Source of the DNA: JABAYQ01 sp042091225
Lineage (GTDB): Bacteria > Bacteroidota > Bacteroidia > Flavobacteriales > UBA7312
Direction: 5' to 3'
DNA: 26,461 nucleotides
NCBI GenBank assembly: GCA_042091225.1
Contig: JBELHW010000019.1
Location: 1-26,461 of the forward strand
The notes below the pieces were generated by a model that was not told the origin of the DNA, did no database searches, and worked only from the letters and a program-made list of their open reading frames with translations. The translations under genes and the position numbers were made by a program. Each line of letters starts with the position of its first letter. Positions within the stretch are counted from its first letter, which is position 1. Below, piece after piece: positions 16,860 to 25,712 of this stretch.

Positions 16860-17264
16860 ATGAAATGGACAGCAATTATTTTATTAACTCTAATTACAAT
16901 TGATTCTTATAGTCAAGGAAAAATAGCAATAAAACAAGATCAAAGAATTGATAAATTGATTGAGAAACAAGTAAAAAACAATAAAGCTGATCCAAAAATT
17001 GAAGGATATAGAGTCCAAATTCATTTTAGTGATAATCAAAACAGAGTGGCATCAGAAAGAGTAAGGGCTCAATTCTCAAATGACTTTCCAGAGTTAAAAA
17101 CGTATTTAGAATTTAGAGCACCATACTATAAAATTCAGGCAGGCGATTTTATCGATAAACTTGACGCTTTTGTTATTTTAAAAGAAATAAGTAACAAATA
17201 TGTTGGAACATATATAGTTAGAACTCAAGTATATTTCGATGAAGTTTACAAAAAAAGTAATTAA
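16860..17264 (+). CDS. Exported SPOR-like domain protein
   Basis: A signal peptide (WTAIILLTLITIDSYSQG) precedes a basic linker and a region reading EGYRVQIHFSDNQNRVASERV and later YKIQAGDFIDKLDAFVIL. These match the beta-alpha-beta pattern of SPOR domains, which bind denuded peptidoglycan glycan strands, so a periplasmic role in cell wall or division is plausible. The gene starts at ATG 16860, because the in-frame TTG at 16851 lies inside the promoter -7 box. The protein is 134 residues long. A SPOR gene between infB and actA is common in Flavobacteriales. It converges with infB, with only 6 bases between the stops and a shared AT-rich hairpin over both. Confidence 0.8.
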   Translation: MKWTAIILLTLITIDSYSQGKIAIKQDQRIDKLIEKQVKNNKADPKIEGYRVQIHFSDNQNRVASERVRAQFSNDFPELKTYLEFRAPYYKIQAGDFIDKLDAFVILKEISNKYVGTYIVRTQVYFDEVYKKSN

Positions 17265-17272
17265 CTTTTTTT
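17250..17272. terminator. AT-rich bidirectional terminator between SPOR gene and infB
   Basis: An inverted repeat AAAAAAAGT (17250-17258) and ACTTTTTTT (17264-17272) with a 5-base loop spans both stop codons. The arms supply a T-run in either direction. The stem contains only two G-C pairs, so it is weak as an intrinsic terminator, but its position between convergent genes is suggestive. Confidence 0.4.
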
Positions 17273-19862
17273 AATTCAAAGTCCTTTTCACTTCAACCTC
17301 TTCAAAGCCTTCAATAATGTCACCAATTTTAATGTCATTAAAGTTTTTAATACTCAAACCACATTCGTAACCAGAACTCACTTCTTTTACGTCGTCTTTA
17401 AATCGTTTTAATGTTGATAACTCTCCAGTATAAACAACAATTCCATCTCTAATTAATCGGATACTTGTGTTTCTAGACATCTTGCCATCAAGAACATAAC
17501 AACCTGCAATAGTTCCAACTTTAGAGATTTTAAATGTTTCTCTAACCTCAATATTACTTACGATTTTCTCTTCAATATCAGGAGACAACATACCTTCCAT
17601 GGCTTGCTCTAGCTCCTCAATTGCGTTATAAATAACAGAATAAAGACGAATATCAATTTGTTCTGATTCAGCTAATTTCCTTGCGTTAACAGATGGGCGA
17701 ACTTGGAAACCTATTATTACAGCATCGGAAGCAGCAGCCAACATAACGTCAGATTCAGAAATTTGCCCTACCGACTTATGAATAATATTTACTGAAATTT
17801 GATCAGTAGATAATTTTTGTAAAGAATCTGAAAGTGCTTCGATTGAACCATCAACATCACCTTTAATAATAACATTCAACTCTTGGAAATCTCCAAGGGC
17901 AAGTCTTCTACCAATTTCATCAAGTGTAATGTGTTTTTGTGTTCTTACACCTTGTTCTCTTTGAAGTTGCATTCTTTTGGTTGCGATGTTTTTTGCTTCT
18001 CTTTCGTCGTCCATCACATTAAACTTATCTCCAGCTTGAGCAGCTCCGTTAAGCCCTAACAAAACTGCTGGAGTAGATGGTCCAGCACTTTCCATTTTGT
18101 TCTTTCTTTCATCTAGTAAAGCTTTTACTTTACCTGAAAAACATCCGGCTAAAACATAATCTCCAACTTTAAGAGTACCCGACTCAATAAGAATAGTAGT
18201 AAGATAACCTTTTCCTTTGTCTAAGGAAGCTTCTAACACTGTTCCAACAGCATTTTTATCAGGATTTGCTTTTAACTCTAATATCTCTGCTTCTAAAAGA
18301 ACTTTTTCTAAAAGCTCGGTTATACCTTGACCTGTTTTTGCCGAAATTTCTTGAGACTGAAATTTTCCACCCCAATCTTCAAGTAAAATATTTTCATTTG
18401 CTAATTGTTCCTTAATTTTATCAGGATTTGCGGTATCTCGGTCAACCTTATTAATTGCAAAAACCATAGGTACGCCAGCGGCTTGGGCATGACTTATAGC
18501 TTCTTTAGTCTGAGGCATAACTTGGTCATCAGCAGCGACAACAATAATTACTACGTCAGTAACCTGAGCACCTCTAGCTCGCATGGCGGTAAATGCTTCG
18601 TGACCTGGGGTGTCAAGAAAAGTTATTCTTTTTTTATTTACATCTACTTCGTAAGCGCCAACGTGTTGAGTTATTCCTCCAGCTTCAGAATCAATTACAT
18701 TAGCGTTTCTAACGTAGTCTAGCAAAGATGTTTTACCATGATCAACGTGACCCATTACCGTAACGATAGGTGACCTTGATTCTAAGTCTTCAGGTGAATC
18801 TGTTGATTCCGAAATAGAATCTTGCACTTCTGCTCCGACAAATTCTACTTCGAATCCAAATTCTTCTGCAACAATTGACAATGTTTCGGCATCAAGACGT
18901 TGATTTTGGGTAACCATCATACCTAAAGAAAAGCAGGCAGAAATAATTTGAGTTGGGGCAACACTCATCATGTTTGCCAACTCAGCAGTTGAAACAAACT
19001 CGGTAACTTTAATCACCTTATTAGCTTCATCAATTTTAACTTGATCTATTTGTTCTTGTTCTTTTCTTGCTTGTCTTTTTTCTCTACGTAACTTTGCTCC
19101 TTTATTCTTTCCACCACCTTGTAATTTAGCTAAGTTTTCTCTAACCTGTTTTTGAATTTGCTCAGGAGTTAGCTCAACTTTTGGTGTTGACTTAGGTCTA
19201 TTTATATTCTTTCTAGTTGATGGGTTAGGCTTGTTTTTAACAATTCTTTTTCTCTTCTTTTTAGAATCAGATGCACCAGATGAAGAAGCAACTGGTTTTT
19301 TTACGGGTTTTTTAAATTTAGAAAGATCAATTTTATCTTTTTGAACTAGAGTTGGGCCATTTAACTTTTTCGCTTTAGCCCTAATGACGTTAAGCTCATT
19401 AGAACTATCTTTTTCAGTAGATACTGATTTTTGTTCCTCTTCTTTTGTTTCTAATTCAACAGAGGCAATTTTTTTCTCAACTTCTTCTTTTTCAACAACC
19501 TCTTTAATTTCAGGCTCCTTCTTAACTTCTACCTGTTTAACCTTTGGTTTTGGTGATAAATCAACTTTATCTACAACTTTAAAGCCATCCAACTTGACAG
19601 CTGTCGCTTTAAGTGTTTCAACTTCTGTAACTTTAATTTCTTGCTCTTCCTTAGCAACAGTACGTTTTAACTCTTTAGCTTCCGCTTTTACTTTTTTATC
19701 AGGCTGAAATTCATCAACAAGCTTTCCGTAAATCTCATTAGAAACTTTAGAATTTCTATTTAAATTCTCAATTCCTTGAGCCAATAAAAATTCGAGAATA
19801 GTGTCTACTCCAACATTAAACTCTCTAGCTATTTTAGATAATCTTTGATTCTGTTCTTGCAT
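17271..19862 (-). CDS. infB: Translation initiation factor IF-2
   Basis: IF-2 is the GTPase that delivers initiator tRNA to the ribosome. The 863-residue protein has an IF2_N domain at its start (SKIAREFNVGVDTILEFL), then a long charged low-complexity linker rich in Lys and Glu (about 75-280). A second IF2_N-like segment (FVSTAELANMMSV) sits near 290. The G domain follows with G1 GHVDHGKTS (about 368), GGITQHVGAY, G3 DTPGHEAFT, G4 NKVD and G5 SAKTG, then domains II to IV. It is the last gene of rimP-nusA-infB, 16 bases after nusA. The length is a little short compared with the usual 900-1000 residues in Bacteroidota because the linker is shorter. Confidence 0.97.
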   Translation of the reverse strand: MQEQNQRLSKIAREFNVGVDTILEFLLAQGIENLNRNSKVSNEIYGKLVDEFQPDKKVKAEAKELKRTVAKEEQEIKVTEVETLKATAVKLDGFKVVDKVDLSPKPKVKQVEVKKEPEIKEVVEKEEVEKKIASVELETKEEEQKSVSTEKDSSNELNVIRAKAKKLNGPTLVQKDKIDLSKFKKPVKKPVASSSGASDSKKKRKRIVKNKPNPSTRKNINRPKSTPKVELTPEQIQKQVRENLAKLQGGGKNKGAKLRREKRQARKEQEQIDQVKIDEANKVIKVTEFVSTAELANMMSVAPTQIISACFSLGMMVTQNQRLDAETLSIVAEEFGFEVEFVGAEVQDSISESTDSPEDLESRSPIVTVMGHVDHGKTSLLDYVRNANVIDSEAGGITQHVGAYEVDVNKKRITFLDTPGHEAFTAMRARGAQVTDVVIIVVAADDQVMPQTKEAISHAQAAGVPMVFAINKVDRDTANPDKIKEQLANENILLEDWGGKFQSQEISAKTGQGITELLEKVLLEAEILELKANPDKNAVGTVLEASLDKGKGYLTTILIESGTLKVGDYVLAGCFSGKVKALLDERKNKMESAGPSTPAVLLGLNGAAQAGDKFNVMDDEREAKNIATKRMQLQREQGVRTQKHITLDEIGRRLALGDFQELNVIIKGDVDGSIEALSDSLQKLSTDQISVNIIHKSVGQISESDVMLAAASDAVIIGFQVRPSVNARKLAESEQIDIRLYSVIYNAIEELEQAMEGMLSPDIEEKIVSNIEVRETFKISKVGTIAGCYVLDGKMSRNTSIRLIRDGIVVYTGELSTLKRFKDDVKEVSSGYECGLSIKNFNDIKIGDIIEGFEEVEVKRTLN

Positions 19863-19878
19863 ATAACTTTTTTGAAAA

Positions 19879-21114
19879 TTACTCTAGTTCAGCCTTCAGT
19901 ATCTGAATTACTTCAACCACAGTTTCTTCTTCTAAATCTGTTCTTTTTATTAAATCAGAAACGTCCAAGTTAAGAACATCTCTTGCTGTATCACATCCAA
20001 TAGATTTTAGTTGGTCTATAATCCAACCTTCAATTTCATCAACAAATTCTGTTAATTCGACATCATCATCTAATTCATCGACATTTCGATACACATCTAT
20101 TTCGTAACCCGTTATCATACTTGCTAGTCTGATATTAAATCCTCCTCGTCCAATAGCTAAAGAAACCTGATCAGGATGAAGATATACATTTGCTTTTTTA
20201 TCTTCTTCGTTTATCTCTATTGTACTAACTTTTGCTGGATTTAATGATCTAGAAATAAATAATTGTTTGTTTTCAGTAAAGTTGATAACATCAATATTTT
20301 CGTTCTTTAATTCTCTAACAATACCATGTATTCTTGCTCCTTTCATTCCTACACAAGCTCCAACTGGATCAATCCTTTCATCATAGGACTCAACAGCCAC
20401 TTTTGCCCTCTCTCCTGGAACTCTAACAATCTTTTTTATAGTAATTAATCCATCAGACACTTCAGGAACCTCTTGATCAAAAAGTCTAGCTAAAAATTCT
20501 GGAGCAGTTCTAGAAATAATTATTAAGGGGTTATGATTGCGCATTTCTACACTTTTTACAACCGCTCTTATAGAATCTCCTTTCTTAAAATAGTCGCTTG
20601 GAATAGCTTCCGATTTTGGTAAGATCAACTCATTTTCTTCACCATCTAAAACTAACACCTCATTTCTCCAAACTTGATAAATTTCACCGTTTACAATTTC
20701 ACCGATTCTATCTTCATATCTATCGTAAACTTCTTTTTTCTCAAGATCCATAATTCTAGAAGAGAGAGTTTGTCTTAAAGCCAAAACTTGTCTTCGTCCA
20801 AAGTCTTTTAAAAAGATCTGCTCTGAAACTTCTTCACCTACTTCAAAATCTGGTTCAATTTTAATAGCTTCCGAATATGCTATTTGCAAATTCTCGTCTT
20901 CTATCTCACCGTCTTTAACAATTTCTCTATTTCTCCAAAGCTCTAAATCTCCTTTGTCAATATTAATGATAACATCAACATTTTCATCAGTACCATACTG
21001 CTTTTGCATAACAGTTCTAAAAACATCTTCTAAAACATTCATCATTGTTTCTCGATCAATGTTTTTAAACTCTTTAAACTCTGAGAATGATTCTATCAAA
21101 TTTTGTGCATTCAT
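19879..21114 (-). CDS. nusA: Transcription termination/antitermination factor NusA
   Basis: NusA is the RNA polymerase-associated factor that modulates pausing, termination and antitermination. The 411-residue protein has the N-terminal polymerase-binding domain (to about 130), an S1 domain (starting GEIVNGEIYQVWRNEV), and two KH domains with the GxxG-type motifs GMKGARI and GRGGFNI. A C-terminal helical segment ends in VIQILKAEL. It lacks the two acidic repeats of E. coli NusA, as expected in this phylum. It starts 16 bases after rimP. The rimP leader hairpin upstream of it could be a target for NusA autoregulation. Confidence 0.96.
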   Translation of the reverse strand: MNAQNLIESFSEFKEFKNIDRETMMNVLEDVFRTVMQKQYGTDENVDVIINIDKGDLELWRNREIVKDGEIEDENLQIAYSEAIKIEPDFEVGEEVSEQIFLKDFGRRQVLALRQTLSSRIMDLEKKEVYDRYEDRIGEIVNGEIYQVWRNEVLVLDGEENELILPKSEAIPSDYFKKGDSIRAVVKSVEMRNHNPLIIISRTAPEFLARLFDQEVPEVSDGLITIKKIVRVPGERAKVAVESYDERIDPVGACVGMKGARIHGIVRELKNENIDVINFTENKQLFISRSLNPAKVSTIEINEEDKKANVYLHPDQVSLAIGRGGFNIRLASMITGYEIDVYRNVDELDDDVELTEFVDEIEGWIIDQLKSIGCDTARDVLNLDVSDLIKRTDLEEETVVEVIQILKAELE

Positions 21115-21130
21115 TTTGTTGTCTTTTTAT

Positions 21131-21592
21131 TTAAAATGATATAACTAATTTTGTTTTATCTATTTGATCAAAAGTAAATTGCAATTCTTCAAACACTTCC
21201 TTTTTCTTTTTTCCTTCCTTTTCAATTCTTTTGGTTTCTAATTTAATTCCATCTAAATAATGAGCATCTTTGAGCTTTCCAAAAACTTTTTTACCTCCTT
21301 TTAAAAGAATATCAACTTGACTACCAATGTATTTTTGATATTGTCCGAATACTTTAAATGGTTCACTTAAACCTGCACTTGCAACTTGAAGAGAAAAATC
21401 ATTTTCATCTCTATCTAATGAAAATTCAATATGTCGACTCAGTTGAATACAATCTTTAATTGATATGTTATTAAAAGAGTCAATTAAAATCTCAATCTGA
21501 TTTGATGAAGACACTTTTTTTTCAACTAAAAAAATATCTTTATTCTCATCAAGGTACGATTCTAATAACTTATCTACTTCTTTTGCAATCAT
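21131..21592 (-). CDS. rimP: Ribosome maturation factor RimP
   Basis: RimP assists maturation of the 30S subunit. The 153-residue protein has the typical two-domain layout: an alpha/beta N-terminal domain with ISIKDCIQLSRHIEFSLD and FSLQVASAGLSEPFK, and a C-terminal SH3-like barrel (KVFGKLKDAHYLDGIKLETK). It is the first gene of the conserved rimP-nusA-infB operon. Its ATG at 21592 follows 10 bases after a strong hairpin and overlaps the stop of a possible 11-codon upstream ORF. Confidence 0.93.
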   Translation of the reverse strand: MIAKEVDKLLESYLDENKDIFLVEKKVSSSNQIEILIDSFNNISIKDCIQLSRHIEFSLDRDENDFSLQVASAGLSEPFKVFGQYQKYIGSQVDILLKGGKKVFGKLKDAHYLDGIKLETKRIEKEGKKKKEVFEELQFTFDQIDKTKLVISF

Positions 21593-21624
21593 TGTAATAA
21601 AAGAGGGGGCTTTAGCCCCCTCAT
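21589..21624 (-). other. Possible leader ORF of 11 codons upstream of rimP
   Basis: On the minus strand an ATG at 21624 opens a frame reading MRGLKPPLLLQ and a TGA at 21591-21589. The TGA overlaps the rimP ATG as ATGA, the classic translational-coupling overlap. The whole hairpin at 21603-21622 lies inside this frame. No Shine-Dalgarno sequence is expected in this phylum, so initiation cannot be judged. The frame may be chance. Confidence 0.25.
21603..21622 (-). terminator. Terminator-like hairpin in the rimP leader
   Basis: GAGGGGGC pairs perfectly with GCCCCCTC across a 4-base loop, and on the minus strand is followed by TTTTATTA. It can end transcripts of the T9SS gene upstream. However, the best promoter for rimP (21645-21674) lies before the hairpin, so rimP transcription must also pass through it. 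Confidence 0.65.
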
Positions 21625-21644
21625 AATTTTAATCAAATTCAATG

Positions 21645-21674
21645 CAAATGTAACATTTTTTATGCTTTTACCAA
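21645..21674 (-). promoter_or_regulatory. Consensus promoter of rimP-nusA-infB
   Basis: The minus strand shows TTG (21672-21674), a 19-base spacer and TACATTTG (21645-21652), an exact match to the Bacteroidota TTG-N19-TANNTTTG pattern. It follows the stop of the T9SS gene by about 21 bases and implies a leader of roughly 45 nt ending at the rimP ATG. Confidence 0.65.
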
Positions 21675-21695
21675 ACTAACGTTACAATACAAGGT

Positions 21696-24600
21696 TTACT
21701 GAACTATTATTCTTTCATTTCTAACATTATCAGCATTTATAATTTGAAGATGATAAATACCATTTGAATAATTTGAAAGATCAATCTTATAGTTCAATTC
21801 TCCTGATGATAAGTTTTCTTTTGCATCAAATACAATTTTACCAAAACTATCTACTAATCTTATAGAATAAGTGCTCTCTTCAACTACTTTAATATTTACA
21901 TTAACTAAACCGTTAGTAGGGTTAGGGTAAACATTTAATGAGAAATTGTTAGCATTAGCAAGTCTTTCTCCTGAAGAAGTAGTGTGAGATTCAAACAACC
22001 AAGATGAAACGAATGAAGAGCTTGTATTACAAACTGAACGCAAATAAGCATAAACAGTATAAAAAGGAGAAACTCCAGACACTTGCAATGAAGTACCTTC
22101 AACAAACTCATTAATCCAACCAGATCCTGTATTATAAATAATCTGATATTCTTCTGCTCCCATGTCGTCCCAAGCAAAAGTTACAACCCCAGATTCTTCA
22201 CTTATAGTAAAGTTGGTAGGTGCGTCACAACTGAAGGTAAACGACTGTAAAGACGACCAGTCCGAAGTTAGACCATCACCGCAAATAGTTCTTACATAAA
22301 ATGAATTGCTATAGCCGTAATTAAACGGAACAGTAAGCGAATTAGTCGAACTTGTTGACGATTGCCATCCCAAACCACCTATATTATAAACTATTTCATA
22401 GGTAACCGCGTTACTTATTTCGTCCCAACTCAATAGAACTTCAGACCCTTGAACTAAATGAGATATATTGATTGGAGTATCACAACCTTCAATTGTAGAG
22501 AAACTAACTGAAGATGAACTTGACTCGCAACCATAAGCAACCGAAGTAANNNNNNNNNNNNNNNNNNNNNNNNNNNNNNNNNNNNNNNNNNNNNNNNNNN
22601 NNNNNNNNNNNNNNNNNNNNNNNNNNNNNNNNNNNNNNNNNNNNNNNNNCCAAACAACTAGCATCTGTAGAACTTAAATCTAAACTAAGTTCACAAGAAG
22701 GAATTATAGCGCTTTGTAGTGAAGACCAAGCAGAAACATAATCATCACCACAAATTGATCTCACATACACAGAAATTGTGCCAACACCGTTGTGTGAAGC
22801 AGTAAATGTATTTTGAGATGTTGATTGATTAACCCAAGGAGAACCTGTAAAGCTATATACTACTTCGTAGGAATCTACATTTGAAGAGGCATCCCAATCG
22901 ATAGTAAAAGTTGAAGGTGTAGTAGAAATAATAATATTATTTGGGAAAAGACAAGTTTCTATAGTTGAAACATTTATCGAAGCTGGCTCTGAAGTACATC
23001 CATAAGAATAAGAAGAAATTTCAAAAATATATTCGCTATTTTCTTCTAAATTATTAAGTGTAATTCCACTTCCTGAATGATTAAAAATATTTATCCATGA
23101 GTCACCACCATCGTTTGAGTAGCTAATGTTATAATAGTCTTCACCTGATGCATTGTTCCAATCAAGCGAAATACTAGTAGGTTCAATATTTGTGGCAATA
23201 AGACCAGAGGGTGAGTCTAAAATTATTTCATAAACACTTAATTCTGATGAGGAAGAAACACAACCAACTAAAGAAGTTGCTTCAACATAATAACTTCCTT
23301 CAACGCTTGCAGAATAACTGATAGAATTAGCACCTTCAATTATACCATTACTATCAAACCATTGATAAGAGGTAAAACCAGAGATAGCAGTTAACTCAAC
23401 TGAACCACCAACACAAATTAGGTCGTTTTCATTAGAGATTGTTACTGTTTCTGATTCATCTTGACCAACTGTTATTGATTCAACAACAACACATCCGGCA
23501 TCATCTGTTACAGTTATTGCGTATGTTCCAGAATTAACAGCTAAAGGATCAATTCCTCCAAAATCAATAATGTAATCTCCAAAAGATCCTAAAACTGCTG
23601 CAACAATAACACCATCGCCATCAATACAGCTAGCATTTGAAGAGCTTAATTCTAGACTTAGCTCACAAGAAGGTAATTCGAAAGTTTGAAGATCTGTCCA
23701 ATCAGATTCTCCTAGTTCACAAACAGATTTTACATAAAAACTTATTGATGAAAAATCACTTGTAACAAATTCAAAGTCAAATGTATTGTCGAATACAGTT
23801 ACAGTTTGCCAATTGAAGCCAGGAACATTGTAAACTACAACATAAGAGGATGCGCTAGAAACAGAAGACCAGCTAATTGTTCCTGTAGAAGGAGTTGAAT
23901 AATCTAAACTAAATTCGCTAGGAGCTAGCAATTGATCTAAATCGCATTCACATTCTGTATTAATTTCAAAAGTTTGAGAGTCAGTATCACCAGTTTCAGA
24001 ATTAATAGTAGTATAAAAATTAAAAATATTATTTGGTACTACAAACAAACTGTCTATGTTTAAAGTAGTAGTATTTCCTGATGTAATGTTATTTCCGTCA
24101 TTAAATGATGGATTTGCAAAAATTGAAACTCCATCTTCAATATTAGAAATTGTAAAAGAACCCATTATTGACAAATCTTCAATATTTACTGCAGATAATA
24201 TTACTTGGGATTCCGAAAGTAAAGTCGATACAATTAAATTAGCGTCAAAGGAAATGTCTCCCCCTGCTGCATCAATTGAAGCAGATCCAACAGACTGGCC
24301 AATAGACAAGAATGAGAAATCAAAAGAACCTCCGTCTGATACTAATAAAGAAGTTGACATATCAGGCTGATTAGCATCTTGGGTAACTACTAAATTTAAA
24401 TCAGAATAATTATAGCAATCAACTGATGATAACGAAAAGTCTACACTCGGATCAAAATCTACACAAGGAGTTGTATAATTTACACCATCTATACAATTAC
24501 CGCATTCATCAATAATATTTATTGTTAGGTTTAAGGTAGCAACGTTTGTACAACCTGACTCATTCTCCGATTCGAAAGTATAAACACCACTTTCTGTGTA

Positions 24601-25694
24601 AGTAGTACCATTCCAATCGAAACTATCACAAGCTGTCATGTCCTCAGAAGAAGTAGACGAACCATTTATTGTTAGGTTTAAGGTAGCAACGTTTGTACAA
24701 CCTGACTCATTCTCCGATNNNNNNNNNNNNNNNNNNNNNNNNNNNNNNNNNNNNNNNNNNNNNNNNNNNNNNNNNNNNNNNNNNNNNNNNNNNNNNNNNN
24801 NNNNNNNNNNNNNNNNNNACAAGCTGTCATGTCCTCAGAAGAAGTAGACGAACCATTTATTGTTAGGTTTAAGTTAGCAATGCTATCACAACCATTTGAA
24901 CCATTGGATACAAAAACATATTCACCACTTGAATTATACGTCTCTCCGTTCCATTCAAAGCTATCACAAGCGATTACAGATTGTAAGGACTCTGTTTCGT
25001 ATTGACAAGATTGATCATCTTCATTAGCCGACTCATTGTAATTACAAGCATTTGGGTCAGTACATCCTAAGATAGTTGCCGGACCGGAACTAAATTCTAC
25101 TTGAGTTGCTTCCCAGGGATTTCCATTTGCATCTAATCCGTTTAAATTTAACACTCCACTTAAAACACCATTAGTAGTAAACTGAGCTAATAAAATTAGA
25201 CCATCAACAGGAGCTGCTAAAGGATCATCAGGAGTTCTAAATAAGGCAGCGTCAGAATTAACAGCACCTCCAAAATCCCATGTGCTTCCTTCTAAGTTAT
25301 TACTTAATCCTAAATCGCCAATTACACCAGGAGCATTAGAATAGCTATCTCCAAAAGTAATCCAAGAATCGTACTCATGCTGTGGTATAAAGCCAAAAGC
25401 ACCAGTGTTTGCTTGATTTTGAAAATTAACTATGGAACCGAACACACCTAAATTGAAAAATTCAGTAGTTGTATTAACAGCTGAAGGCCTTAACTCATCT
25501 GCGAATACTTGACTAAGAACACCCGAATTTAATTCTGCATATATTCTGTAAGTAACTTCTCCGTTCTCGAATGAAGCAGAAGTGTTGTCAATTGTCACAA
25601 CTGATATTCCTGTAAAAGGAGATTGGCTAAAAGCATTGAAAGATGTAACAAAGATTGCTACAACTAACATTAATTTTTGAATAAAATATTTCAT
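21696..25694 (-). CDS. Large secreted repeat protein with T9SS type A sorting domain (two assembly gaps)
   Basis: Three minus-strand segments read as one gene broken by two 100-N gaps. It starts with a signal peptide (residues 1-24, ending AFSQ). I preferred the ATG at 25694 to a GTG at 25700. Then come an unrecognised domain, a GCTDPNACNYN-ESANEDDQSC cysteine motif near residue 209, and tandem 49-residue CDSFDWNGTTY repeats. A domain duplicated in the neighbouring gene follows (about 24510-23940), then SprB-like and fibronectin type III-like modules (EVVYSFTGSPW, IVYNIGGLGW, IIYNTGSGW). The end is a type A sorting domain (FSLNVYPNPTNGLVNVNI to RIIVQ), which directs T9SS export across the outer membrane and surface attachment. 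A role as an adhesin or surface protein is inferred. The reading frame shifts at each gap only because the N runs are placeholders. Confidence 0.8.
22550..22649. other. Assembly gap (100 N) within FN3/SprB-like modules
   Basis: Exactly 100 unknown bases mark a gap of unestimated size. Upstream of it the protein ends at a SSTDASC module start, and downstream it resumes in the end of a fibronectin type III-like domain (AYGC, STIEGC). In the preceding module the same two points are about 630 bases apart, which suggests a true missing length near 0.6 kb. Confidence 0.9.
24517..24990 (-). repeat. Tandem 147-base coding repeat (49 residues)
   Basis: Bases 24517-24571 are identical to 24664-24718, offset by exactly 147. 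Bases 24628-24676 recur after the gap at 24819-24867. The unit encodes a CDSFDWNGTTYTESGVY module with ESGCTNVATLNLTI. A diverged outer copy (CDSFEWNGETYNSSGEY) lies at about 24840-24970. Near-perfect identity explains why assembly broke here. Confidence 0.9.
24719..24818. other. Assembly gap (100 N) within the 147-base tandem repeat
   Basis: The flanks are parts of the same repeat unit. If the gap contains the rest of one unit its length would be 56 bases; each additional copy adds 147. Both give a length leaving remainder 2 on division by 3, which is just what is needed to keep the two flanking frames in one ORF. Confidence 0.9.
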
Positions 25695-25712
25695 AATCAC
25701 TTGTTTGTTTTT

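Noticed and set aside
18405..19707. Plus-strand open frames over infB, including a Ser/Thr-rich one
   Set aside because: Both are antisense shadows of infB; the Ser/Thr richness mirrors the Lys/Glu-rich linker codons.
24056..24370. Plus-strand open frame of 104 codons over the T9SS gene
   Set aside because: It is antisense to a convincing coding domain that is duplicated in the neighbouring gene in the sense frame.
24517..24890. Regular spaced repeats that might suggest a CRISPR array
   Set aside because: The period is 147 bases, units are coding and in frame, and there are no unique spacers between short palindromic repeats.
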